Numbered from the stretch's first letter, positions 1 to 7,524 are shown. The stretch is DNA of 10,500 nucleotides from Dictyocoela muelleri (GCA_016256075.1 SDVU01000789.1:1-10500); one strand, 5' to 3'. Program-made: numbers and translations. The notes: generated by a model from the letters alone, not told the origin.

Positions 1-12
1 TCTCTGAAAAAA

Positions 13-265
13 ATATCGTAAACTACCAAACATGGCACTAGCAAGATAAAATAAAATTTACTTTATGTAGTCTTATATACATATTGTAAAAATCATTTTT
101 TAATACAATCCTATATTTCTATGTTTAGTAAATCTCGAGCTATGCTATAAATTTACTAAACTCGGAAATAAAGGGGTTTATTGACACCGATTTTTACAAT
201 ATGTATATAAGACTACAAAAAGTAAATTTTATTTTTTCTTGCTAGTTCCATATTCTGTAATTTTC
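13..265. repeat. Palindromic MITE-like element
   Basis: Two arms of about 63 bases (31-94 and 189-251) are reverse complements with few mismatches; weaker pairing continues outward to about 13 and 265. A second, inner inverted repeat, GTTTAGTAAAT (123-133) against ATTTACTAAAC (151-161), lies in the spacer, so the whole unit folds as a hairpin within a hairpin. There is no coding potential. It resembles a foldback or MITE element, or one palindromic end of a larger transposon, as seen for Merlin A in this window. I could not find a target-site duplication, and the left end lies too close to the window edge to define the border. Confidence 0.7.
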
Positions 266-801
266 GTTTTATTTCTAGAGGAGGGGTATATAAGAAAAGA
301 GAGAACCTTTCTTTGATATTATAATTGTCTTTCCGCTTTTATAATTAACAATTCCCAAATAATTTTATTTCTATATTTTTATGTCCTTCGGTATAAAATT
401 CAATGAATATTTAAGATCGCATTTTATCGATTTCGAATAACAGTACGGCTATTTTTTATTAAATTAAATAAATGGGCCGCTACTTGTTCGTGTGGTGCGC
501 TGCGTTATATATAATATAATTATCTATAATTTTTATCCTCAACCTAATTTATTAAAAAAACTTATATTGATTATAATTTATTATTCTAGGTTATGTAGTC
601 TAATATAACAGATAATAATTGCTAGGCAATTTTAGCGGGTTTAAGCCTCGCTGAGACACTTTTCTTTAATAAAAAAAGTGTCGCTAATAGCGCGAGTGCG
701 TGCTGCGCGCGCCACATCATATTTCCTTGGGGTTTAAATAATTATTAAATATTTATTTATCTTGTTTTTTATTTTATTTCAAAAAGAAACACACACTATT
801 C
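266..801. other. Non-coding interval, no gene seen
   Basis: No reading frame of useful length and no family similarity was recognised. A TATATAAG string (286-293) and scattered AATAAA strings occur but are expected by chance at this A+T content. The stretch 630-715 stands out as G+C-rich, with runs of CGCG, and contains a short stem-loop listed separately. The interval could include a decayed LTR or leader, but I cannot show one. Confidence 0.5.
655..682. repeat. Short stem-loop in G+C-rich island
   Basis: GACACTTTT at 655-663 pairs with the reverse complement ending at 682 (AAAAGTGTC), with a short A/T loop between them. It lies in the G+C-rich patch at 630-715, beside a second weak stem at 634-652 (AGCGGG against CTCGCT). 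Its role is unknown. Confidence 0.4.
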
Positions 802-865
802 TAGGTGTTGTGAACCTGCGGCTTTTGGGCCGCATAAGGCTCATATAGATTTATGCAGCCTCTTC
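802..865 (+). mobile_element. Possible hAT-type transposon end
   Basis: The stretch reads TAGGTGTTGTGAACCTGCGG and then a G+C-rich stem GCGGC...GCCGC (818-832) and GGCTC. This arrangement, a short TIR followed by AACCTGCGGCT...AGCCGCAT..GGCTC, is typical of one end of hAT-superfamily elements. No partner end with a matching 8-bp duplication was found, so it is treated as an orphan end. It lies just upstream of the Merlin A insertion. Confidence 0.35.
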
Positions 866-922
866 ATTTTTACAAAAAAAATATTTTATAAAATTAAATT
901 CAAAATTTTTGTTTATCATAAA

Positions 923-930
923 GAAAACGT
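923..930. repeat. Target-site duplication of Merlin A, left copy
   Basis: GAAAACGT directly precedes the left terminal GGTACTAACC. The identical 8 bases directly follow the right end at 2823-2830. An 8-bp duplication is the rule for Merlin transposons. Confidence 0.9.
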
Positions 931-1545
931 GGTACTAACCAGCTTTAGAGGTGTCAGTAATTTTGAGGAGAGGTGAAACTGAAAAAACAGTTGATATTCC
1001 AAATTATGTAGGGATTATTAAGCATGGAATAATTTTTTTGGAAATATTAATTATATAGACTTTTTATTAATTGTCTACAAATTAAAAAATGGTATATAAT
1101 TAATATTTCCAAAAAAAATATTCCATGCTTAATAATCCCCACATAATTTAAAATATCAACTGTGTTGGTATAATAATGATACATCCAGAAACAAGTAAAC
1201 ACGATAGAAGGTATATCTGGCAAATTGGTTTACAGTAACATTTGTCTTAGCCGTCTGATTGGTTACCAGATGTTGAAATGTGTTTCAGATATGAAAAGTT
1301 CTATTTGAACTATAACAAGGATTGGGTATTTAAAGTTACAAGTTAAAGGTAATTTTAATTTGTAGTTAAAGCTATATAAGAATTTGAGTTTAAATAAATA
1401 TGTATTTTAAAAATAGATCTTTTACTAACTTTCTTGCTACCTCTGGTGAAACCAGGAAAAAAACCAACCAACTGTTTTTAAAGTTTCTTTCGTCCTGGTA
1501 ATTACTGGCGCCTCTAAAGCGGGTGGTAAGTTAAACACCTTATTA
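931..1545 (+). repeat. Left terminal inverted repeat of Merlin A (LTR-interrupted)
   Basis: Without the 308-bp LTR and its 4-bp duplication, the palindromic core CTTTAGAGG...CCTCTAAAG (943-1519) is 265 bases, against 272 bases for the right copy (2539-2810). The palindrome centre lies near 1070-1085. The two ends of the core read as reverse complements, for example GGAATAATTTTTTTGGAAATA at 1025-1045 against TATTTCCAAAAAAAATATTCC at 1104-1124. Confidence 0.85.
1163..1470 (+). mobile_element. Solo LTR, probably Ty3/gypsy-type
   Basis: The 308-bp unit begins TGTTGGT and ends ACCAACCA, giving the canonical TG...CA ends with a short inverted repeat. It is flanked by ACTG at 1159-1162 and 1471-1474 (5-bp ACTGT if the first T of the LTR is counted as target). 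Inside is a TATA-like GCTATATAAG at 1371-1380 and AATAAA at 1393-1398, in the right order and spacing for an LTR promoter and polyadenylation signal. No internal retroelement sequence accompanies it, so it is a recombined solo LTR. The uninterrupted right repeat of Merlin A supplies the empty site: there ATATC, a short A-run and CTG/TTT sequence join directly. The family assignment to Ty3/gypsy is inference; the strand is from the promoter and poly(A) order. Confidence 0.8.
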
Positions 1546-1636
1546 AACAAATTTTTTATTTAAAATTACTTAAACATTAATAAGAAAAAACTCAAATAAT
1601 TAATTTAATATAATATTTAGAAATTCCCGGGATTCT

Positions 1637-2452
1637 ATATTCTTAAAGTTCCTAAAAACATGAAAAACTCTAAATGTTGCGCTAGTGTTTTCCTAGATAT
1701 AACATAACTATAATGTTTAAGTTTTTTAAAATGTTATCCAATATTCTCGGTTTGTTGCGTATTTGCTCCTGTTTTTTAATCCACAAAAAAGTATTAGTGA
1801 CACAGAATATCCAGATACATCTTTGTAATTGCATTGTACAAAGACCATTGATCCGATACAACATAATATTTTTCTTTAATATGTTTGTTTATAATGGGTA
1901 TTAGTGTTGATACATCTCTTTTTTTAAACTTGAGTGAGGTAAAAATATCCTGTTTTGACATCAATTGCACCCATAACCTCTTCCCTTACCTCTTCTACCG
2001 TATCTATATTTGGCTTTTGACAAATATGTTTCGTCAATTTGTACTTCTTTGAGGAACCCCAGTAATTGTCTTCTATTTTTATTATTAAAAATAGAAATTT
2101 TACTCCTGAATAAATCCAAAAAGTATTTATATCTTTTTTCTCCAATCTGGCAATTTTTTTAAAATGTATTCCGCGGAAAAATTTACCTTGCTATAAAAGT
2201 AATAAGCAAATTTTAGAAATACGAAGGGAGATATTTTTATGTTTTTTAAAACACAATCGAAATGATTTCCTGTATTTATTGCGGCTTTTACAATACTAAG
2301 CCCTACCGATATTATATTTAGAAGACTTTATTATTTGTATACCTTTTTCACAGGTAAAGCATTTTTTTGGCTGGTATAGAATTCAAGCTTTGTAAGAGGA
2401 TAATTAGATTGGCTTCAGATCCAATAAAATTGGAAAATTCGTTGTCAGTCAT
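1637..2452 (-). pseudogene. Merlin-type (ISXO2/IS1595-like) DDE transposase, decayed
   Basis: Read on the minus strand from the ATG at 2452, the frame starts MTDNEFSNF and reaches a zinc-ribbon-like CFTCEKG motif, then WYC-type and basic sequence typical of the N-terminal DNA-binding part of microsporidian-type Merlin proteins. The catalytic part follows: VQIDETYLSKAKYRYGRRGKG (first Asp at 2035-2033), GAIDVKTGYFYL, VVSDQWSLYNA (second Asp at 1853-1851), and GANTQQTENI (Glu at 1748-1746). The order and motifs (IDET/S, SDQW, GxxTxxxE) are those of ISXO2-like transposases. The pieces lie in different frames: a shift occurs at the T7 run at 2362-2368, another near 1985-2000, and several stop codons interrupt. 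It is therefore a pseudogene of an element-encoded enzyme, oriented inside Merlin A. Both ends of the coding region are approximate. Confidence 0.85.
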
Positions 2453-2513
2453 GTTATTCAGTCTATTTATGGCGATAAAAATTATATTTTAGAAAAAAAC
2501 AATTTATATCATT

Positions 2514-2822
2514 ATGAATGAGTTTTATTTATCACTCACTTTAGAGGCATCAGGAATTTTGAGGAGGAAAGAAACAGAAAAAAAAGTAGATATTCCAAAT
2601 TATGCGGGGGGTATTAATCCTGGAATAAATTTTTTGGAAATATGAATTATATAGACTTTTCTTAATTTGGCCAGGCAAAATTCAGAAAAAGTCTATATAT
2701 TCCAAATTCCAAAAAAAATAAATTCCAGGATTAATACCCCCCCGCATAATTTGGAATATCTACTTTTTTTTCTGTTTCTTTCCTCCTCAAAATTCCTGAT
2801 GCCTCTAAAGCGCGGTAGTACC
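2514..2822 (-). repeat. Right terminal inverted repeat of Merlin A, near-perfect palindrome
   Basis: The core at 2539-2810 (272 bases) begins CTTTAGAGGCATCAGG and ends CCTGATGCCTCTAAAG. Its two halves of about 100 bases (2539-2640 and 2712-2810) are almost perfect reverse complements around a roughly 70-base centre. Apparent open frames crossing it on both strands (for example 2667-2849 and 2693-2956) are by-products of the palindrome. This repeat is the uninterrupted counterpart of the LTR-split left repeat. Confidence 0.85.
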
Positions 2823-2830
2823 GAAAACGT
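2823..2830. repeat. Target-site duplication of Merlin A, right copy
   Basis: GAAAACGT, identical to 923-930, directly follows the terminal GGTAGTACC. Confidence 0.9.
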
Positions 2831-2934
2831 ATATGAGTTAGTAATCTGATGTTTTTTAAAAATTTTATTAAAATAAATATTCTTAAATTGCCTCTTACTA
2901 GCAATAGCTTTCTTTGTATGTTTTATAACATACT

Positions 2935-3021
2935 TGGAGTCGATCTGCCTATACACATATCACAACACTAGCGAGAGCTTTTTTTTACTTTAATATGATA
3001 ACGAGTCTTAATCATCTATAC
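2935..3021 (+). repeat. Fragment of an older copy of the H repeat
   Basis: The stretch ending ATGATAACGAGTCTTAATCA then TCTATACC is similar to 5180-5268 in H1 (ATTAGAATAACTCTTAATCA, GCTATACC) and to the complement of about 6090-6160 in H2. After the H1 insertion the similarity appears to resume at 5577 (ACATTGTAATTACC against ACACTGGAACAACT in H1). So this looks like an older, diverged relative that H1 inserted into. The similarity is clear close to the junction and weak further away. Confidence 0.5.
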
Positions 3022-3143
3022 CAGTGATAGGCAACTTCCGGTCTGCAGACGGGTGCCGGTCCGTAGATAAAAATTTGACGTTCCGTGGAATTAATTTGCT
3101 GTTTCGGGTAGAAAATTTTACCGGTAGGCGGATAATATATATA

Positions 3144-4961
3144 CAGTCGTAGCCGAAATTTTTAACCATATATTTGATCGGAATTTTCGACTAAAGTGAA
3201 AAACGTAAGTTTATATTATTTAAAAGTTTTCATTATGTAAATATACAAACGTTTTGAACAGGTTAATGGTATTTTAGAATACAATATGATCCTTTAATCA
3301 TCGCAATAGATTTTTTAATCAGAAAAAAAATTTACACAATCGAAAATTTTGACATGTTTTTAGAAAATTTTAATTATTCATTGATTTTTGTCGGTAAAAA
3401 TAAGTTATGTTTAAAAAAATTAATTCAAAAATAAAAAAAATGACCCATAAATGAAATCAAATAATAGAAAAAATTTATTTGAAAAAAAATATTTCTCAAT
3501 AAATAGTTGAAAAGGGGCTTAAAAGATGTGAAGTAATGAAGAAATACGATGTTACTTCATACTTAGCGAGATCTATTTTTTTAAATTTATATGACCTCGT
3601 ACATCTTGATGAAGACTCGGAATATCTTAATAATGAAAAAATCTGTCAGACAAATAATCTAAATATGCGGAAATGAATTCTTATATATTAAAAAGAATAA
3701 TTATCCAAAGAAATAAGAATATAAAATTCACGACGGATATTATTTATGGAATAGCTAGGAATTTTTTTGAAATAAAGGATGACTTTAAAAAAACATCTCT
3801 GTATTTTGTGAAAAGGTTTTTAAAGAGACATTCACTAATCTATGTTACATTACATGGCAAGTCCGCGAGTGCAGATACCTCACAGTTAGACGTTTTTATG
3901 TGAGGCTGTCTAATATGTTAGAATCATAAAATAAACATGATATCTTTAACATTGATGAAACTTCTCTGTTTATAAAAGGTAGTTCTAACAAGTCCTATGT
4001 TGTTGATAAAAAACTGATAAAAAGAACATTAAAATAGATAAAACAAGAATAACATTGATGCTAGGAGTGGGTGCACCGCTGAGAAACTTTACCCTCTGTT
4101 AATTGGAAAATCTCAAAAACCTAGAATTTTTAAGATTATATCATTAGAATTTTTTAATGTTGTTTATAAGACAAAAAAAACATAATGGCTAAGTTCAGAC
4201 TTATTTAATGAATACTTAAATACATTAAATGATAGTATTATCATGAAATATAGAAAATTTCTAACTTCCTTGATAAATTTAGTGGTCATAAGATTCCAGA
4301 TGAGACAAAAATAGCTTTAATGTTCTTCTCACCTAATTCTAAATCATTGTTACAAACATTGAATGATGGAATCATTCTTTTTTTAAATCTAAATCTAAAA
4401 CACTTTTAAATAAATTCTATGTCTTTAATGCGTTAGTAAATGATATATATATGGATCACTTCGAAATAACAAAAAAGAAAAATATGTTAAACATTTTAAA
4501 TTGGGTTGAATGTGATTATGCCGATATCACAGAAGATGTTATTATTAATTGCTTGGAAAAATACTAAATTTTTGAAACTGATTTGCCTATAATAGATTAT
4601 GAAATTTTAGAATATGATGATATTTCATAAACAAGCAGTGTTTATTCAATTGATAGAGTTTTTGATGTCGATTATGAAAAAGAAAATATTTCAAGCTGTG
4701 GTGATGTGCTAACATCACTTCGAAAAACTATAAAAATATTAAGATCTTATGATTCAGAATTCTAAATGAATCTTTGGTTTTACATGATAAAATCATCTCA
4801 GAATATTGAGAAAAAAATCATAAAGGCAAACATGAATACTATTTTCAATTAAATAAAAATTTAAATTAATTTGTAGCTTTTTTTTATGGTCGAAATTTTT
4901 CACAAGACGAAATTTTTGACTGCTTTTTTTAGAAAGTTGTCGAAATTTTCGACCAAGACTA
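3144..4961 (+). mobile_element. pogo/Tigger-type transposon, decayed
   Basis: The 1818-bp element begins CAGTCGTAGCCGAAATTTTT and ends, on the minus strand, TAGTCTTGGTCGAAAATTTCG, giving about 20 bp of imperfect terminal repeat. It is flanked by the dinucleotide TA (3142-3143 and 4962-4963), the target of Tc1/mariner-superfamily elements. CGAAATTTT motifs recur near both ends (3152-3200 and 4888-4950) and could be transposase-binding sites. It encodes a broken DDE_1 transposase. The H2 copy reads straight across the equivalent site, supporting these borders. Confidence 0.85.
3480..4765 (+). pseudogene. pogo/Tigger-type transposase (CENP-B-like DDE_1), decayed
   Basis: The N-terminal part (from about 3506, VEKGLKRCEVMKKYDVTSYL) looks like the first helix-turn-helix. 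A 76-codon open stretch at 3673-3903 carries the second, CENP-B-type DNA-binding domain: FVKRFLKRHSL...HGKSASAD. The DDE_1 core follows: FNIDETSLF (first Asp at 3954-3956), FLDKFSGHKIP (second Asp at 4272-4274, where the family has DNxSxH) and FFSPNSKSLLQTLNDGII, matching the family's FLPPNxTSLLQPLDQGII. At the third catalytic position the sequence has Asn (4362-4364) followed by Asp. The C-terminal part, LNWVECDYADITEDVI, fits the WV..AW..I region, and the frame ends at the TAA at 4763-4765. Several stops (for example at 4035 and 4060) and frame changes between 4040 and 4400 disable it. Confidence 0.85.
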
Positions 4962-4963
4962 TA

Positions 4964-5569
4964 AAACATGTTACATTTTAACAACATCTATACTTAACAA
5001 CTGGTGTGTATCTCCTACCATAGTCTCTAGATCTTTTGTTCTCCCTGTTCACGTAATACGTCACTTATAATCTACACAGAAGATCAGGTGTATACATGAT
5101 TTTCGTACTTTCAATAACTCAGCAGGATACGAGTAATTATAGGCTGTTTCAGGGTTTTCAATTTTCGCATTTTTTGCATAGAAAAGTCACCACAGTGATC
5201 CTCACATCTACATGAGCCTTTTATGCTTTATTTTTATATTAGAATAACTCTTAATCAGCTATACCACACTGGAACAACTGTATATTAATACTATAGTTAT
5301 ATACTTATTGAACAGATTGCCAACCCTACTTATTTATTTATTAAAGTGAAGCCAGCGGGATTACAACCCCGATGCATAATTTTTACATTTAAGAGTGTTA
5401 ACCACTATGCAATCTCTTAATTTTACGATTTTAGGAGATGTGTTAGTTCAATTTTGATATATAAATAATTATATATAATTTACCGTCCGAGAATTTTTAT
5501 TATACTTGGACAGGTCCGCGATTTTTTTTACACAGTGGCCGGGCCCTTTAAAAAAATTTTAGACCAATG
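4964..5569 (+). repeat. Left arm of a 600-bp inverted repeat (H1 side)
   Basis: This arm pairs with the reverse complement of 5796-6383 plus 7555-7580. Conserved stretches include ATACGAGTAATTATAGGCTG (5128-5147) and GTATATAACT-type sequence (the complement of 5290-5310). Identity looks about 80-85% with small gaps. The arms are the bodies of the two hAT-like copies H1 and H2 placed tail to tail around a 226-base centre. Confidence 0.85.
5347..5416 (-). repeat. tRNA-like (Pol III A/B box) segment in H1
   Basis: On the minus strand it reads GATTGCATAGTGGTTAACAC, then after about 30 bases CGGGGTTGTAATCCCG. TAGTGGTTAAC is an A-box-like D arm and GGTTGTAATCC a B-box-like T arm, about 44 bases apart, as in a tRNA. 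The anticodon stem does not pair well and the acceptor stem is poor, so this is a tRNA pseudogene or the head of a tRNA-derived SINE, not a working tRNA. An A+T-rich AATAAATAAATA tail follows, as in many SINEs. The same segment is in H2. Confidence 0.55.
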
Positions 5570-5795
5570 ATCTATAAAACATTGTAATTACCATATTAAC
5601 TAATTAAAAAACATTTTATTTATTATAAAACCTTATGAATATTGTTCAAGTTCTAATTCTATGCAGCTTTATAATTTTCAATTGTAATAAATATGGCTTT
5701 GATTACGTATTTGTTCCTCACCCCTGCTCAAATATTTTTAACAATTAGAATTACATATTTCAGGGGTGTTACTCAATTCGTTTGATAATCTAGAG
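5570..5795. other. Centre between the H1 and H2 inverted copies
   Basis: This is 226 bases without coding potential. The first part (5570-5620) resembles the sequence following the H1 target site and is read as the resumed older repeat. The last eight bases before H2, ATCTAGAG, resemble the ATCTATAC/ATCTATAA target of H1. Nothing else was recognised. Confidence 0.4.
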
Positions 5796-5948
5796 CAGTC
5801 TTCACCAATTTTTTTACTACAGACCAGTAAAAGTGTAAAAAAAAATTCGCGGTCGTCCAAGTATAGAAAAAATTTACAGATGGCAAGGTATATACAATTA
5901 TTTATATATATAAATTAAAAAAATACATCCCTAAAATCGTAAACTTGC

Positions 5949-6012
5949 AGGATTGCATGGTGTTTAACACTCTTGAATGTAGAAATTATGCATCAGGGCT
6001 GTAATCCCATTG
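5949..6012 (+). repeat. tRNA-like (Pol III A/B box) segment in H2
   Basis: GGATTGCATGGTGTTTAACAC (A-box-like) is followed by CAGGGCTGTAATCCCATTG (B-box-like) with the same spacing as in H1. It has drifted further from a tRNA than the H1 copy, and the central anticodon region (AATGTAGAAATTATG) is shared. It then runs into ACACTTTAATAAATAAACAG. Confidence 0.5.
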
Positions 6013-6375
6013 ATAACACTTTAATAAATAAACAGGGTTGACATTAATAAATCAATAAGTATATAACTATAGTATTAATATACTGTTGTTTCAGTGTGGT
6101 ATAGCTGATTAAGACTTGGTCTAATATGAAAATAAAGTAGAAGAGACGCGTTTAGCTGTTATGATTATTGCGGTGACGTATCTTTACAAAAAGATGTCGA
6201 AATTGAAAACCGTGAAACAGCCTATAATTACTCGTATCCTGACGAGTTATTGATAGTACGAAAATAATGTATACACCCGAGCTTCTGTCTAGCTTATGAA
6301 CGACGTATTAGGTAACACGGGAACCAAAGATCTAAAGACTTTTAGGTGATAACTCCCCGGTTAGGAAAGTATGAA

Positions 6376-6383
6376 TGTTTTTA
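6376..6383. repeat. Target-site duplication of Merlin B, left copy
   Basis: TGTTTTTA precedes the terminal GGCTC. The identical 8 bases follow the right end at 7547-7554. Confidence 0.9.
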
Positions 6384-6489
6384 GGCTCTAGGGTCTATCC
6401 CCGGCTTTTATGACTCTTTTCAATTGTAAATCCGGTAATGGACCCTAAACTGAGAAAATTTTTATAACACCTAAAAATAATTACGAAAT

Positions 6490-7380
6490 TAAAACAAAAA
6501 CACAAGATCTGTAGTTTTCACAGAGAAACACGCTGCATTTGAATTTTTGCTTCATATTGGGTTGATGGAAGAGCGAAGTGTAGACCAGAAGTGCAGTGGA
6601 GAGATGAGATTAGAGCATGATCCGTCTTATTCAAATAATTACAGGTTGAGATGCTATTATTGTAGAAAATGTAAATCTATAGTGAAGGGTTTTATTTTTC
6701 AAATCGAAAAATAAATTTTTGTGAATACTTATTTATATTTACTGTTGGTTAGAAAAAAAAATTAATTACGATGTTGTAAAAAATTCAAATGTTTCATTCA
6801 ATTCTATAAAACGAATAAAAAGAAAAATCATAAAAATAATAGAATTAGACAACAAAGATGAGTATAAGAAGATTAGAGTATATGAGCCTGTTCAAGTTGA
6901 TGATAGTGTATCATCAAAGGTAAGCTGATAAAATCTCCTTTGAGATGTATGATTCTATACAAAGAGCGACTTGAATTGTAGGAGCGGTTGAGGTAAAGAC
7001 TAGAGAATTTGTATTAGAAATTGTACCAAATCGTAAGAAAGAGACTATGCTAGAGTTCTTCAGAAGAAACATAAATTATAATGCTTTTGTTAAAACTGAT
7101 GGGCGTAAATCATATCCCTATTCAGTCGCAGGTATAGAAGGTTTCGAAATTGTCGTGACTACAAAGATGGCTTCATAAATAGCGAAGGGCAACATACTAA
7201 TCTTATTGAATGTATATGGTCGCTTTTTAAAACAGATACTAAAAGGAGAAAGGGTATTTCTGGTTTTGCAATTGGTGGATATGTTGAAGAATATATTTGG
7301 CGAAGACGAAATATAAAAGAAAAAACTTCTGAATCCTATATACAAGCGATTATAAAATTAGTGAGGCTCCTTTTTAAAAC
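6490..7380 (+). pseudogene. Merlin (IS1016-like) DDE transposase, decayed
   Basis: An N-terminal zinc-ribbon part is visible: FEFLLHIGLMEERSVDQKCS, then LRCYYCRKCKSIVKG. The core follows with VQVDDSVSSK (first Asp at about 6899-6901), GAVEVKTREFVLEIVPNRKK, FVKTDGRKSYPYSV (second Asp at 7098-7100) and EGQHTNLIECIWSLFK (Glu at 7208-7210). The last two match the Merlin signatures TDGxxSYP and HTNxIExxWSLxK. The C-terminal part includes RRKGISGFAIGGYVEEYIWR. These lie in different frames: shifts occur around 6700-6740, near 6920-6985 (the GKLISSPLR-like region) and near 7140-7170, and a premature stop follows the KVS codons. No clear initiator ATG is seen. It is an element-encoded cut-and-paste transposase that cannot be produced whole. 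Confidence 0.88.
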
Positions 7381-7487
7381 AAAAAAAATAAAAAAGTTCT
7401 TTTTTTAAAACATTTATTTTTCAACACATTTTTTAAGTCATTATTTTTATAATCTTTTTTATAACTCATAATTTTTTAAATCTATTT

Positions 7488-7524
7488 TTTTTTGTTTGTA
7501 AGAAGGGCCCTTACAAACAAAAAA
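7488..7524. repeat. Perfect subterminal hairpin of Merlin B
   Basis: TTTTTTGTTTGTAAG (7488-7502) and CTTACAAACAAAAAA (7510-7524) are perfect 15-base complements with a 7-base G+C-rich loop AAGGGCC. It abuts the right terminal repeat and is less mutated than the surrounding transposase. It may act as a terminator for the element's transcript or as a recombination structure; both are inference. Confidence 0.8.

Larger units (their letters stand above)
931..2822 (-). mobile_element. Merlin transposon A, complete but decayed
   Basis: The 1892-bp element is bounded by an exact 8-bp duplication. Its ends are inverted repeats starting GGTACTAACC-GCTTTAGAGG (left) and GGTACTACCGCGCTTTAGAGG (right, reverse complement). 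The inverted repeats continue for about 300 bases each and reach the inner motif GTGRTAAR (1522-1530 and about 2527-2535). Each terminal repeat is also a palindrome in its own right. A degenerate ISXO2/IS1595-like DDE transposase is encoded on the minus strand between them. The left repeat is interrupted by a solo LTR, so the element is older than that LTR. Merlin elements move by a cut-and-paste DDE transposase. This copy cannot encode an intact one. Confidence 0.9.
3022..5569 (+). mobile_element. hAT-like non-autonomous element H1 (split by a pogo element)
   Basis: The left end reads CAGTGATAGGCAAC and the right end, on the minus strand, CATTGGTCTAAAATTTTT. Further in, both ends share GG..CCGG.C....GT....AAAA..TCGCGG-type sequence. 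The flanks ATCTATAC (3014-3021) and ATCTATAA (5570-5577) match at 7 of 8 bases, as expected for an 8-bp hAT duplication. Without the 1818-bp pogo insertion the element is about 730 bases and has no transposase. It contains a tRNA-like stretch on the minus strand (5347-5416). H2 is an inverted paralogue at about 80-85% identity by eye over its best part. The hAT assignment rests on the ends and duplication only. Confidence 0.55.
5796..6383 (-). mobile_element. hAT-like non-autonomous element H2, inner part
   Basis: It begins CAGTCTTCACCAATTTTTTT and runs as an inverted copy of H1 up to the Merlin B insertion. It continues at 7555-7580, where AACATGTAATATGAATATATA matches the complement of H1 around 4956-4984, and possibly beyond 9414. 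No transposase is present. It carries the second copy of the tRNA-like segment. The far end could not be placed. Confidence 0.6.

Noticed and set aside
266-801. LTR or promoter around TATATAAG at 286
   Set aside because: No TG...CA ends, duplication or second copy could be found, and such strings are common at this base composition.
1713-1904. Plus-strand open frame of 63 codons
   Set aside because: It is antisense to the Merlin A transposase remnant, whose catalytic motifs lie on the minus strand.
2667-2956. Two overlapping open frames on opposite strands (2667-2849 and 2693-2956)
   Set aside because: Both run through the Merlin A palindromic repeat, where each strand repeats the other. 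There is no family similarity and both depend on the palindrome.
802-2970. A hAT element running from 802 to about 2970 with Merlin A inside it
   Set aside because: TAGGTGTTGTGA at 802 and the complement at about 2970 (TAGTGTTGTGAT) look like TIRs, but the flanks CACTATTC and GCGAGAGC do not match, and 2935-3021 aligns better with the H repeat.
4793-4987. Minus-strand open frame of 64 codons
   Set aside because: It spans the right end of the pogo element and crosses into H1, so it is a chance frame over terminal repeats.
5347-5416. Functional tRNA gene
   Set aside because: A and B boxes are present, but the anticodon and acceptor stems do not pair and the same decayed segment recurs in the inverted H2 copy.
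7118-7345. Minus-strand open frame of 75 codons
   Set aside because: It is antisense to the catalytic end of the Merlin B transposase, which has clear Merlin motifs on the plus strand.
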